From contig NZ_CP132203.1 of the NCBI RefSeq assembly GCF_030719035.1, positions 496,001 through 560,000 on the forward strand: a stretch of DNA of 64,000 nt. The letters run 5' to 3'. The notes under the pieces were generated by a model. It had not been told where the DNA came from. It made no database searches and worked only from the letters and a program-made list of their open reading frames with translations. This DNA is from Hahella sp. HNIBRBA332. GTDB taxonomy: Bacteria; Pseudomonadota; Gammaproteobacteria; Pseudomonadales; Oleiphilaceae. A program made the position numbers and the translations under genes. Positions 49,213 to 58,796 of the stretch are shown in pieces. Numbering within the stretch: position 1 is the stretch's first letter; each line of letters starts with the position of its first letter.

Positions 49213-50589
49213 TCAGACTCCCGCCGCTTTTTCCAATTCGGCGATGCCTTGCTCGATGTAGTCCAGCAAGCGCTGCATGGAAGGCAGGGTTCTGCGGCAG
49301 GCGGTGAAGCCGAACTCCAGTTGGTCGCGGTAGCTCACCAGCGTGATGTTCAGCGCGGCGTAATCCACTGGAATCGACACCGGGTACATGCCTTCCAGGC
49401 GTGCGCCATTCCAGTACAGGGGCTTATCAGGGCCGGGCACATTGGAAATCACCACATTGAACGCCTGCCATTTGGGCGCGAGGCCTGTCAGCAGATTCAA
49501 GCCCGAGGGGGCCAGGGTGAGCGCGGTGTAATTGACCGCTTCTTCCGGCGTCATCTGGCGAAAGCGCTCTTTGGACTCCCGCGCAGAGGCTTGGGTCAGC
49601 GCCAAGCGACGCACCGGGTCGGCGACGTGGGTGCCGAGGTTGGCCAGTATCATGGCGATTTGATTGCCGCTGTCGCTGTCATCCTGGCGGATGGACATGG
49701 GCGCCATGGCGATCAGGGGCTGATCGGGCAGCGCCTGGCGGCTGAGTAAATAATTACGCAAGGCGCTGCCGCACACCGCCAGCACCACATCGTTGACCGT
49801 GGCCTGGAACGCTTTGCCGATCGCCTTAAAGCGTTCCAGCGCGTAGGACTGGGCGGCGAATCGGCGTGAGCCGGTAATGCGTTGATTGAGAATGCTTTGC
49901 GGCGCACGGAAGATCAGACCGGCGTCGCTGTCATTGCGTGCTTTCAACAGGTTCTTGCCCAGCTCTCTGATCAGTGTGGGGACGGTGGCGATTTGTTTGC
50001 TTGCGCCCTCCACCAATTGCGACAGGCTGAGAACCAGATCGCCGGCGGTGGGGACCTGGGCTTCGCGCGCTGGTTTGGCGTCTTTTGATATCGCCCAGAT
50101 CGGCGGCATCTCTGTCGCGGTTGGATCGAAAGAATACGACTTCACGCACATGCGCATGGCGGCGACGCCATCCAACATACAATGATGCGCTTTGTAATAC
50201 ACTGCGAAGCGGCGGCCACGAATACCTTCGATCAGATGGCATTCCCACATGGGTCGTTCACGGTCCATCAGGTTGCTGTGTTCTGCGGAAACATGCGCCA
50301 GCAGTTCCCTGATACGGCCGGGCTTGGGCAACGCCTCGTGGCGAAAATGATGCTCCAGATCGAACTGGGCGTCAGTATCCCAATAATAACGCCCCCAACG
50401 CTGACGCAGACGGCGGTTGAACGGCGGCTGCGGCGTAGCGTAGGCGCGCAGTTGCTGCGCCAGCTCCGTCATGTATTTGGCGTCGGCGTCATCGGGGAAA
50501 CTGAAAATATGCAGACCGCCGACATGCATAGGCTGTTGGCGCTTTTCCAGCCAGAGGAATATCTGGTCGACTGGACTGAGTGGGGTCAT
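49213..50589 (-). CDS. Wax ester synthase / acyl-CoA:diacylglycerol acyltransferase
   Basis: A 458-aa bifunctional acyltransferase of the WS/DGAT family. The active-site motif HHxxxDG is HHCMLDG at residues 135-141, with H136 the catalytic base. It joins an acyl-CoA to a fatty alcohol (wax ester) or diacylglycerol. Other family segments are PLSPVDQIFLWLEKRQQPMH (N-terminus), the central NDVVLAVCGSALRNYL and the late VVISNVPGPDKPLYWNGA. It uses the alcohol made by the reductase at 2557-4074. It is monocistronic, with AGGAAG eight bases before the ATG and a 12-bp hairpin after its stop. Confidence 0.95.
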   Translation of the reverse strand: MTPLSPVDQIFLWLEKRQQPMHVGGLHIFSFPDDADAKYMTELAQQLRAYATPQPPFNRRLRQRWGRYYWDTDAQFDLEHHFRHEALPKPGRIRELLAHVSAEHSNLMDRERPMWECHLIEGIRGRRFAVYYKAHHCMLDGVAAMRMCVKSYSFDPTATEMPPIWAISKDAKPAREAQVPTAGDLVLSLSQLVEGASKQIATVPTLIRELGKNLLKARNDSDAGLIFRAPQSILNQRITGSRRFAAQSYALERFKAIGKAFQATVNDVVLAVCGSALRNYLLSRQALPDQPLIAMAPMSIRQDDSDSGNQIAMILANLGTHVADPVRRLALTQASARESKERFRQMTPEEAVNYTALTLAPSGLNLLTGLAPKWQAFNVVISNVPGPDKPLYWNGARLEGMYPVSIPVDYAALNITLVSYRDQLEFGFTACRRTLPSMQRLLDYIEQGIAELEKAAGV

Positions 50590-50771
50590 AACGTCTACTT
50601 CCTGGTGTGATGTGCTTTTTAGTTGTTATGCAAATTCGTTGTTATTGAATTTAATCGTCACGGCAAATTAATTGCCGCTACAAAGCCAGTAGCCAACCCT
50701 GGAGTTAAAGCTAAGTCTTTGAGACGGTTCAGTTTGGCGGAAGCCGAAACGGCTGACAACTGCTATCGCAG

Positions 50772-50800
50772 CCCGCAAGCGGCTGTATCTCGCTTGCGGG
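50772..50800. terminator. 10-bp hairpin after pilU
   Basis: CCCGCAAGCG (50772-50781) and CGCTTGCGGG (50791-50800) pair perfectly. It lies 23 bp beyond the pilU stop on the minus strand. No T-run in either direction. Confidence 0.5.
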
Positions 50801-50822
50801 AAAACGGGAGACTGGCTGGGGG

Positions 50823-52037
50823 TCAATTTTTAGGTTTGAAGGGGTCGTTGTCCTCCTCGTCGTCCTCTTCAATTTCCTGCAGGCTGAGAGAAAAGCCGCT
50901 GCTGGGCTTCTTGGCGGACAATTCTTCGGGGCCTGCGTCCTCGACCTTTTCATCGCCCAGACTAGTGGGAACCTCCACGCCGGCGTGCAGCTTGATGCGC
51001 AGACGCAGGTTGTTGGCGGAGTCGGCGTTTTTCAGGGCTTCCTCCACGCTGATCTTTTCTTGCTGCACCAGCTTGAACAGCGCCGCGTCAAAGGTCTGCA
51101 TGCCTATGTTTTCCGACTTCTGCATGATCTCTTTGATGCCGTCGATATCGCCGCGCAGGATCAATTCACTGACCGTGGGCGTGCCCAGCAGAATCTCGAT
51201 GGCGGCAGTGCGCTTGCCATCGATAGTCGGCACCAGACGTTGAGAGACGAAAGCTCTTAAGTTAAGCGATAAGTCCATCAGTAGCTGATTGCGTCGCTCT
51301 TCCGGGAAAAAGTTGATGATGCGGTCCAGCGCCTGGTTGGAGTTATTGGCGTGCAGGGTGGATATACACAGATGTCCGGTTTCCGCGAAAGCCAGCGCGT
51401 GCTCCATGGTTTCCCGGTCGCGGATCTCGCCGATCAGAATCACATCCGGCGCCTGCCGCAGGGTGTTTTTCAACGCATTGTGATAACTGCGCGTGTCTAC
51501 GCCCACTTCCCGCTGGTTGATGATGCTTTTCTTGTGCTTGTGGATGAACTCCACCGGGTCTTCGATGGTTATGATATGACCGCCGCTATTGCTGTTGCGG
51601 TGGTCGATCAGCGCCGCCAGAGAGGTGGATTTGCCCGAGCCGGTGGCGCCGACGAACAGAATCAGCCCCCGTTTCGACATCAATACTTCTTTCAGGATAG
51701 GGGGCAGTCCCAGGCTGTCAGCGTTGGGAATATCCGTCACGATATTTCGGGCGACGATGGATACTTCATTACGCTGTTTGAAGATGTTGACCCGGAAACG
51801 GCCAACCTGAGGGATGCTGTACGCCAGGTTCATTTCCAGTTCATGGGCGAATTGTTCGCGCTGCTCTTCATCCATGATGGAGTTGGCGATTTCCATGATT
51901 CTGCCCGGCGGAATGGGGGTTTTATCGATGGGCTTCAATTTACCGTGAAACTTGGCGCAGGGCGGCGCGCCGGTGCTCAGGTAGAGGTCGGATCCGTCAT
52001 TCTTGGCCAGAACGGTCAGATACTGGTTGAATTCCAT
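50823..52037 (-). CDS. pilU: Type IV pilus retraction ATPase-like protein PilU
   Basis: A 404-aa ATPase of the PilT/PilU group. Walker A is GATGSGKST, the Walker B region is DVILIGEIRD, and the HALAFAETGHLCISTLHANN histidine box is intact. It resembles PilU rather than PilT because of the C-terminal extension: the last 45 residues are acidic and disordered (EEDDEEDNDPF). PilU assists PilT in pilus retraction. No pilT gene is adjacent, so the usual pilT-pilU order is not seen here; pilT may lie elsewhere. Confidence 0.93.
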   Translation of the reverse strand: MEFNQYLTVLAKNDGSDLYLSTGAPPCAKFHGKLKPIDKTPIPPGRIMEIANSIMDEEQREQFAHELEMNLAYSIPQVGRFRVNIFKQRNEVSIVARNIVTDIPNADSLGLPPILKEVLMSKRGLILFVGATGSGKSTSLAALIDHRNSNSGGHIITIEDPVEFIHKHKKSIINQREVGVDTRSYHNALKNTLRQAPDVILIGEIRDRETMEHALAFAETGHLCISTLHANNSNQALDRIINFFPEERRNQLLMDLSLNLRAFVSQRLVPTIDGKRTAAIEILLGTPTVSELILRGDIDGIKEIMQKSENIGMQTFDAALFKLVQQEKISVEEALKNADSANNLRLRIKLHAGVEVPTSLGDEKVEDAGPEELSAKKPSSGFSLSLQEIEEDDEEDNDPFKPKN

Positions 52038-52325
52038 GCAGAAGTCTCCCGAAGTGATGTCCGGTTGGTTTGGAGCATTGTCGACTTTTTGATTTTTTTC
52101 AAAGGGCGCGTCTTTAACAGATAGACGAAAATTATCCTTCCCGCCACCACAAAATGGCCTATTGAGCAGCGCCTGCCGCTATGTAAATCTACGGCCTGTT
52201 GCGGCTGAGCTTGCAATGATTTTTCGCAGACTGCAGAAACAGGGAGCGTAAAGTTAGAAAAGTTGGCTGTATGACATATAGTTTTTGTAACGCATGATTT
52301 TCCCGGGGAAAGAAATCAACGGCTC

Positions 52326-54872
52326 ATGCAGCTAATTCGCTACTCCATCAACTTCGTCCTCTTGCTTGCGCTGTATTATCTGGGTGGTCGCCTGGGGTTG
52401 CTGCTGGAGGTTTACTACGGCGACGTTACGCCATTGTGGCCACCTTCAGGGCTGGCGCTGGCGATGATCTGGTTCAGCGGCTGGCGCTGGGCGCCGGTTA
52501 TCATCGTAGGCGAATTGCTGTCGGCCATGACCTTGCAACAGTCGATTCTCAACGGCGTTATCGGCGGCATTGGCCAGCTCAGCGAAGTCGCCTGCGCGAT
52601 GCTGATGATTCGTTATTTTGGCATTACCCCCTATCTCAGCAGCGTCGGCGATAGCCTGCGCTTCATTGGTCTGGCCGCTTTGCTGGCGCCTTTGTTCGGC
52701 GCGGGACTGGGCGTCGCGGGACAACTTTCCAGCGGACTGATCACCCCCGGGCAGGCGGGGGCGACCTGGATGACCTGGTGGTTGGGCGACTCCATCGGCA
52801 TTATGATCATCACCCCATTGATTCGTTTCTGGTGGGTTGAGCCGCCGTCAGGGTACCGTCTGGTGTTGCGCTGGCTGACTCAGACATCCTGGGTGGCCAT
52901 GTTTTTCACCGCCGCCTTTGTGATCATGCCCGACAAGGCATGGACCTTGTTCTTTCTTCTGTTGCCCTATGTCGTCTACACCTCCATCACCCTGGGGAAG
53001 CAGGGCGCGAGCCTGAGTCTGGTCGCGCTGGCGGCGCTGGTGTTGGGAGAGGGCGCGCAGGGAATTTCCAGCGACTTTATGATCAGCGTGAAAATGGCGT
53101 TCGTCGGCACCTGTACCTTGCTGGCGTATGTGGTGACCGCCAACTTCGAAACCAATCGCACCATTCGCAGCATGCTGGCCACGGAACGTAACCGGCTGCG
53201 CACTACGCTGATGTCGATCAGCGACGGCGTGATCAAAGTCGATGAGCGCGCCCATGTGGTGTTCATGAATCCCATGGCGGAGCAATTGACCGGGTGGAGC
53301 GAACGCGCGGCCATGGAGAAGCCCTTCGTGGTGATCTGTCCTCTCAAGACTTTGCAGGAGCCCAGACATCCCGCAAATCCGGTGGAATTCTTCCTGGCGC
53401 AGACGCAACGCGATGCGCAGATAGAAAGTTATGCATTCGAGTCCGCCGATGATGGCGCCCGCACCTTGGAAATTCGCATTCGCCGCGTCGTTGGCGGCGG
53501 GGGGCGGGGCGATCGTCTCAGTAACGGCGCGGTGATCGTGTTGCGGGATATCAGCGATGAAGTGCGATTGCGCCGGCAACTGGAGCATCAGGCGCTGCAT
53601 GATCCGCTGACTGACCTGCCCAACCGGCGCGCTCTGGATAATTATCTGCACCGGCTGCTGAGCGAGAACACCAACCATTTGGTGTCGGGCCTGCTTTATA
53701 TCGATCTGGATCAATTCAAGCTGATTAATGACACCTGCGGTCATGAGGTGGGCGACCTGTTGCTGAAAAAGCTGTCGTCCTTGCTGCGCAAGAACACGCC
53801 GGAGCGCGGCATGCTGGCGCGTATTAGCGGGGATGAGTTCGCGTTGGTGATTGAAGGCGTCACGGAGGCGCAAACGCTGGCGGTGGCGGAGCAGGTGCGA
53901 CAGACCATTTCACACTGTCAGTTGGCATACGAGGACTTGGTGTTTTCCGTTGGCGCCAGTATTGGCGTCACCTTTATCACGGAACAGGACAACAGTCGTC
54001 AGGCTGTGCTGTCCCGCGCCGATATCGCCTGTTATCAAGCCAAGGAAAGCGGACGTGACAGAGTCAGGGTCTACCATGCCGGCGATACTGTCATGCTGCG
54101 TTATCACGGCGAACTGGAGTGGTTGTCGCAGTTGAAAAACGCTATTCAGATGGGGCATTTCGAGCTGTATCAACAAGGCATCTTCTGTGTCGATGAGAAC
54201 GGCGACGCCGTGGACATGCCGGGGTGTGAAGTGTTGATTCGCCTACGGAGACAGGATGAAATGGTCAGTCCGGGCAGTTTCATTCCGGTGGCGGAGCGTT
54301 TTGGGTTTATGCCCATCATTGATCGCTGGGTGACGGAAACCTTGTTTCGACGCATGTCCAACAGCGTGGGGCTGGAGTTCATCTATAACGTCAATTTGAG
54401 TGGCGCCACATTTAACGACCATGGCTTCTTCAAAGAGGTGGAAGGTTGGGCGGAGAAATATCGCATTGATCGTTCTCGCGTCTGCTTTGAAGTGACAGAA
54501 AGCGTGGCGCTGGCGGATATCGCCCAGACGCGGGAGATTATCCGCAGCATGGCGCAGAAGGGGTACCGCTTCGCTTTGGACGACTTCGGCAGTGGTTCCG
54601 CCAGCTATGGATACCTGAGCGAATTGCCGGTGAATTACGTCAAGCTGGACGGTGGTTTCGTACGCCGGGTACTGGAAGATCCCTCTGCGGAAATCGTGAT
54701 TGAGTCTCTGGTTAAAATCGCCCGCTTACGGAACATGCATTGTATAGCCGAGTGTGTGGAAAGCCGGGATATCGCCTGCCGCATGGTGAAGCTGGGGATT
54801 TCGGTCTTGCAGGGCTTTTTCTATGACCGACCCAAGCCCATGGGGCCGATCACAAAAAGCGAGGGGAACTGA
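52326..54872 (+). CDS. MASE1-PAS-GGDEF-EAL membrane signalling protein
   Basis: An 848-aa protein. An N-terminal MASE1 sensor of about eight helices (residues 1-280) is followed by a PAS domain (about 285-410), a GGDEF domain with SGDEF at 501-505, and an EAL domain whose signature is EVL at 635-637 instead of EAL. Other EAL landmarks are present: FEVTES, DDFGSGSASYGYL and VKLDGGFVRR. SGDEF is compatible with cyclase activity. The EVL variant keeps the metal-binding glutamate, so phosphodiesterase activity is possible. It would make or break c-di-GMP in response to a membrane signal. Confidence 0.93.
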   Translation: MQLIRYSINFVLLLALYYLGGRLGLLLEVYYGDVTPLWPPSGLALAMIWFSGWRWAPVIIVGELLSAMTLQQSILNGVIGGIGQLSEVACAMLMIRYFGITPYLSSVGDSLRFIGLAALLAPLFGAGLGVAGQLSSGLITPGQAGATWMTWWLGDSIGIMIITPLIRFWWVEPPSGYRLVLRWLTQTSWVAMFFTAAFVIMPDKAWTLFFLLLPYVVYTSITLGKQGASLSLVALAALVLGEGAQGISSDFMISVKMAFVGTCTLLAYVVTANFETNRTIRSMLATERNRLRTTLMSISDGVIKVDERAHVVFMNPMAEQLTGWSERAAMEKPFVVICPLKTLQEPRHPANPVEFFLAQTQRDAQIESYAFESADDGARTLEIRIRRVVGGGGRGDRLSNGAVIVLRDISDEVRLRRQLEHQALHDPLTDLPNRRALDNYLHRLLSENTNHLVSGLLYIDLDQFKLINDTCGHEVGDLLLKKLSSLLRKNTPERGMLARISGDEFALVIEGVTEAQTLAVAEQVRQTISHCQLAYEDLVFSVGASIGVTFITEQDNSRQAVLSRADIACYQAKESGRDRVRVYHAGDTVMLRYHGELEWLSQLKNAIQMGHFELYQQGIFCVDENGDAVDMPGCEVLIRLRRQDEMVSPGSFIPVAERFGFMPIIDRWVTETLFRRMSNSVGLEFIYNVNLSGATFNDHGFFKEVEGWAEKYRIDRSRVCFEVTESVALADIAQTREIIRSMAQKGYRFALDDFGSGSASYGYLSELPVNYVKLDGGFVRRVLEDPSAEIVIESLVKIARLRNMHCIAECVESRDIACRMVKLGISVLQGFFYDRPKPMGPITKSEGN

Positions 54873-54881
54873 AGAAGATGT

Positions 54882-54903
54882 TGGCGGTCAATGATGACCG
54901 CCA
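54882..54903. terminator. 9-bp hairpin between convergent genes
   Basis: TGGCGGTCA (54882-54890) and TGACCGCCA (54895-54903) with an ATGA loop. It lies between the GGDEF-EAL gene and the OmpA-like gene and could serve both. Confidence 0.6.
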
Positions 54904-54921
54904 GTTTCCGTCAGGCAGAAC

Positions 54922-55746
54922 TTAGAATGTTTCGCTGACTTCCGCGGCGTTATGCTCCATGATCTGGGGGGCGCCGTACACCGCCACCTGATCGTTCAGG
55001 TAGATCAACTCAACGCGACGATTCTTCTCATGATGAGAGGAGGTCAGCAACGGCTCGCGGCTTCCCCAGCCGAAAATCTCCACCTGCTCGGGGCGAGCGC
55101 CGTTGTTCAACAGATAATCCGCTACACGCTGTGCGCGCTCTTCGGACAGTCGCTCGTTGTAAGAGGCTTGGCCGGACGCGTCGGTATGTCCGTGTATTTG
55201 AATCTGATAGTTGGGATGCACGCTAAGAAAATCCGCATGCTGCTTCAGCGCCGCCATATCTTCCTGGTTCAGGTTGGATTTCTCCAATGGATAGAAGATA
55301 ACGCGGGGTTGAGGTGGTTCGACGCCTGCGAACTGGTTCGCGCCGCCATACTCTTTTTCCAGGGCTGCGGCTGTTGCGTCGTCAAGTACTAGAACAGTCA
55401 TATCATTTCCCTCCGTGGTCGAGGCGCTTGTTACTTCGGTTGTTGTGCTGTCGGTGGTTGTTCCAGCAGCGTTTATTGTTTCAGCGGCGTTCGATGTCGT
55501 TAATTCTGGGTTGTCATCGGCCTGGGATATACCGTAGCTGTAAAGCTCATCGGCTTCCGAAGTTGACACATCCCTATTATTGTCGGCGACTTCCACGTTA
55601 TGGGCCGCTGACTTTACAGCAAAGTCTTCGGAAGGTGAAGACTCAGGCGTTAGATTTTGCGAGCTGCAGGCTGCGATCATGGCCACGGAAAACAGAGTGG
55701 CGCTGATGCGGGTGAATTTATTTGGGTTCAGTACGGGGTGTTTCAT
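54922..55746 (-). CDS. OmpA-family outer membrane lipoprotein
   Basis: A 274-aa lipoprotein. The signal sequence ends in IAAC (lipobox, cysteine about residue 27). A long serine/threonine-rich, probably disordered linker covers about residues 30-140. The C-terminal OmpA domain (about 155-260) binds peptidoglycan: IQIHGHTDASG and SEERAQRVADYLLNNGARPEQVEIFGWGSREPL are characteristic. It would anchor the outer membrane to the wall. It is convergent with the GGDEF-EAL gene. Confidence 0.9.
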   Translation of the reverse strand: MKHPVLNPNKFTRISATLFSVAMIAACSSQNLTPESSPSEDFAVKSAAHNVEVADNNRDVSTSEADELYSYGISQADDNPELTTSNAAETINAAGTTTDSTTTEVTSASTTEGNDMTVLVLDDATAAALEKEYGGANQFAGVEPPQPRVIFYPLEKSNLNQEDMAALKQHADFLSVHPNYQIQIHGHTDASGQASYNERLSEERAQRVADYLLNNGARPEQVEIFGWGSREPLLTSSHHEKNRRVELIYLNDQVAVYGAPQIMEHNAAEVSETF

Positions 55747-55867
55747 GTCTCTGTCCTGTTCTGTTGTTGGCTTGTGATTGTCATTACAACAACGAAATCA
55801 GGCGTGGCGATGGGGGCTCCGGGACAATGCGCTGACGAATCATGGCCAAATGTGGCGGAGGCTCTGA

Positions 55868-56686
55868 TCAAGAGGGGAAATGTTTGGCTTCCAAATGTGC
55901 GCACAGCGGCGTGAGCCAATTGAGCAATTCCCGCCGCAACCAGAGTGGATCTTCCACCGGCAGGTCATGCCCGGCCGTAGGATGCGTGACGCATCGGGTT
56001 TGCCATGCCTGCGCCATGGCGATAGAGCACTCCGGGTCCACCAGTTTGTCGCCTAGGCTGCACAAAATCAGGCAGGGCCGATTCGGCGCGAAATCAAACG
56101 GGCAGCTGAAACGCGCCGCCGCCGCCAGCTGACGCAGGGCGTTGAACGTGCGCACCGGGCGCTCACGGCTCCAGCCGGTCCAGAGGCGTAAGCGATCACG
56201 GGTGCGTAATAGCGGAGACAGCGTGAGCTGCATGATCAGCTTTTCCCGGCGGGCGGTGGTGACGCCGGCGCCTTTCAGCACCTTGGGCCAGACACGCAGC
56301 CGCAGGCGGTTCCAGGGCGCGCCATAGGGACGCATACTGGCGTTGATCAACGCCAGTCCTGCGACTTCTTCAGGATGATCATAGGTCCATTGCGCCGCCA
56401 GCATGCCGCCCATGGATAAACCTACCAGCACTAGAGGGCGCTGCGTTTCCCAATGCTGTCGCAGGCCGGAGATCATGCTGGCGACTGTGGTGGGAGTGGT
56501 TTCTTGGTTGCGTACGCCATTGCCGGGGATATCCAGGGCATGCACGCGAACGCCCAGGCCATTTGCGTCCAGGGCGTCCTGCAACAGGGCGTCGAAGCCT
56601 TCCCAATGCCGTCTGTCGCGCATCCATCCCCGCAGCAGGATCAAATCAAATTGATGACGCGCCGGGAGCTCATGGGCCTGGTTCAT
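55868..56686 (-). CDS. Alpha/beta hydrolase
   Basis: A 272-aa alpha/beta hydrolase. The nucleophile motif is GLSMGG (near residue 98), followed by a cap region with several arginines, and the C-terminal SLGDKLVDPECS (acid) and HPTAGHDLP (histidine). It is similar in layout to BioH-like and lipase-like hydrolases. Its ATG is two bases after the stop of the M14 gene, so both are in one operon. A GTG further upstream (56704) is also possible, but would overlap the M14 gene. Confidence 0.85.
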   Translation of the reverse strand: MNQAHELPARHQFDLILLRGWMRDRRHWEGFDALLQDALDANGLGVRVHALDIPGNGVRNQETTPTTVASMISGLRQHWETQRPLVLVGLSMGGMLAAQWTYDHPEEVAGLALINASMRPYGAPWNRLRLRVWPKVLKGAGVTTARREKLIMQLTLSPLLRTRDRLRLWTGWSRERPVRTFNALRQLAAAARFSCPFDFAPNRPCLILCSLGDKLVDPECSIAMAQAWQTRCVTHPTAGHDLPVEDPLWLRRELLNWLTPLCAHLEAKHFPS

Positions 56687-56688
56687 AA

Positions 56689-57789
56689 TCAGGACTCGTA
56701 CCACAGAGATAGCGCCGCCAGTTCATAGTGTTTGCGCTGGCGCTTGTCCGGCAGCCAGTTGCCGTAAGAGCGCACGGCGTTTTTCAGAAAGTCGATGAAG
56801 ATGAGGTGGCGGCGCAGCACGCGGCGTAATCGATGGGGGAGGACGGGATGGAAGAAACCCAGTAACTGGATAAGCTGGCGCGGATTCTTTTTGATCCATA
56901 GCCAGGACCCCATTTCCATGGTGATCGGCAGGAACAAGCGATTGGCGGCTTTCGCCTCCATGTACAGGTAATCCCATAAATCGCCGTGGGAAGTGTAGAC
57001 CCGGGATTGCGGTTCGAAAGTGTAGACATGGTTGGGGTAGGTTTCGAACAGCAGGTTGCGCAGCGCGAAGATCTCCGGCAAGTGATAAATCGGTTCTTTA
57101 CTGTAGGCGTAAGGAAACCAGATCTGATCGTTGAAACCGAAGCCGGAGTGGCAGTCCAACGCCATACTGAACGGCGCCGGAAACAGGCGTTCCCGAATAA
57201 AGTCACAGAGAGCCACCGCCTCTTTCTCCATCGGCTGCCCCTTCTGGCCGCGATACCAGGGGATGCGCGTGGTCAAGCGATGGCCGCCCAGCAGAGGCGG
57301 GACGCGGGCTTCGGCGTCCACCGGCGCGTTGCGCATCAGGTCGACGCCATTACCGTTGGCGCGGGTCTTGCGCATCATGCCCGCAGGGTTAAGGGCGGGA
57401 AGGAAATATAGTTGCAGATGATTCAACTCTTCCTTCAGCCCTTCGTCCCAGGTCAGCTGCTTCAGCAAGGACTCCATGAAGGCCAGGATCACCTGAGTGC
57501 CGATTTTCTCCAGACCATGCACGCCGCCGGTGAGGGCCAGCGCGGGCTTGTCAGGGCCGGCGGCGCCGACTTTGATCAGGTACAGCGGCAGTCTGTAACC
57601 GCGGAACTCAACAGTATCCAGTATTTCATGCTGGACATTGCCGCCGCCAAGTTCAATTAACTGCTGGATTTTATTCAGTTCATTAACCGGAAAATGAATT
57701 TTCGGATACATAAAGCTGAGGGGGTCCCATTCAGTCAGGCGTCCGCCAAGCGTTGCAACGCCATCGTCAGGTGGAATACGGCGTTGCAT
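56689..57789 (-). CDS. M14-family zinc carboxypeptidase-like protein
   Basis: A 366-aa M14 (carboxypeptidase A superfamily) protein. The zinc motif is GGVHGLEK (H and E), followed by TRANGNGVDLMRN (substrate-binding arginine/asparagine), MALDCHSGFG (third ligand) and MEMGS (catalytic glutamate region). These features resemble the succinylglutamate desuccinylase/aspartoacylase-like group rather than secreted carboxypeptidases; no signal peptide is visible. The start is uncertain: M1 at 57789 has GAAAGG immediately before it, and a methionine at about residue 27 (MYPKIHF) is an alternative. It is co-transcribed with the hydrolase. Confidence 0.82.
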   Translation of the reverse strand: MQRRIPPDDGVATLGGRLTEWDPLSFMYPKIHFPVNELNKIQQLIELGGGNVQHEILDTVEFRGYRLPLYLIKVGAAGPDKPALALTGGVHGLEKIGTQVILAFMESLLKQLTWDEGLKEELNHLQLYFLPALNPAGMMRKTRANGNGVDLMRNAPVDAEARVPPLLGGHRLTTRIPWYRGQKGQPMEKEAVALCDFIRERLFPAPFSMALDCHSGFGFNDQIWFPYAYSKEPIYHLPEIFALRNLLFETYPNHVYTFEPQSRVYTSHGDLWDYLYMEAKAANRLFLPITMEMGSWLWIKKNPRQLIQLLGFFHPVLPHRLRRVLRRHLIFIDFLKNAVRSYGNWLPDKRQRKHYELAALSLWYES

Positions 57790-57935
57790 CCTTTCAAGAA
57801 AGGGTAGAGCCTATGCTGTAAACATGAAAGTACTGTGACGTAATCGTCCGATAGAATGAAAATTGCGTTAAACCTTAGCCGCCGATCTGTAACTATGCTT
57901 ATAATTCGGTAGTAAGTGTGTATGAGGTGTATAGA

Positions 57936-58754
57936 ATGTTTCGTCGGACGTTATTGATTTTAGCGCTCAGCTTCGCCAGCCAGGCTAACGCGGACTCCCT
58001 GGCGCCGGAGCATGAAATGCGCAGGTTGTTATTTGTCGCCGAAGAGAGCATCGAAGCGGAAAGGTTCGCCCAGGCGCAGGAGGCGCTGGATAAAGTTTCT
58101 GAGCTCAACATTACGCCAACAGTCCAATACTACTTCTACCGGGGACGGGTGGCGATGAAATCGGGCGAGTACGAGAAAGCCCGTGAAGCCTTTGTTCGTT
58201 ACGTCAACCTCGCTGGCAGCGAAGGCGAGTACTATGAGGAGAGCCTGCGCTCTATCACGCGTCTGGACGACCAGCTTAAGCCGCCCAAGCAGACTGCGGA
58301 ATCCACCTCCATCGATTGGAGCAAAGTGGTGGAGAACAGCAGCGGCGAATATCTGCAAAAGCTGCGCGGACTTTATCTGGCGGGATCTGATCAGAGCGCG
58401 CTGGTGCAGCATATCAACAGTCTGTTGGCCGCCAATGTCTACACGCCTTCCCGCATACGCAAGCTGAATGAAGAGGAAGGCATCGTTTATCGCGTCAGCG
58501 TTAATACACGGAATGAAATCGTGCTGCAGGAAACCAATTACCTGAGCGCGAACGTCAGTCACAATATCTCCCGCTTTAAAGTGTTTGGCGTCGACCCCTA
58601 TGTTCGCTCCGGCTGCGATTTGAATCAGCGCGCTTGTTGGCTGTGGAATCCTGAAAATCAGGATGAAAAATGGCTGATGATTACGGAAAACAAAAGTGCG
58701 GTGGATGAGCTGAGTCGCGCTATGACGGAACTGATAAAACTGCTGCAAAGTTAA
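57936..58754 (+). CDS. Exported TPR-like protein
   Basis: A 272-aa secreted or periplasmic protein. The signal peptide is MFRRTLLILALSFASQANA with cleavage near residue 19. The next 100 residues have TPR-like helical pairs (RLLFVAEESIEAERFAQAQEALDKV, YYFYRGRVAMKSGEYEKAREAFVRYVNLA). The C-terminal half includes two cysteines (SGCDLNQRACW) and beta-rich segments with no named fold. GAGGTG six bases before the ATG at 57936 decides the start. The gene may be part of a cell-surface protein set, but its neighbours do not say more. Confidence 0.72.
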   Translation: MFRRTLLILALSFASQANADSLAPEHEMRRLLFVAEESIEAERFAQAQEALDKVSELNITPTVQYYFYRGRVAMKSGEYEKAREAFVRYVNLAGSEGEYYEESLRSITRLDDQLKPPKQTAESTSIDWSKVVENSSGEYLQKLRGLYLAGSDQSALVQHINSLLAANVYTPSRIRKLNEEEGIVYRVSVNTRNEIVLQETNYLSANVSHNISRFKVFGVDPYVRSGCDLNQRACWLWNPENQDEKWLMITENKSAVDELSRAMTELIKLLQS

Positions 58755-58764
58755 TGGCGGCGGT

Positions 58765-58790
58765 GGCGTGGGGTCTACAGACTCCGCGCC
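58765..58790. terminator. 12-bp hairpin terminator
   Basis: GGCGTGGGGTCT and AGACTCCGCGCC form a 12-bp stem with two G-T pairs and a short loop, followed by GTGTTTCT. It separates the TPR-like gene from the convergent small gene. Confidence 0.7.
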
Positions 58791-58796
58791 GTGTTT

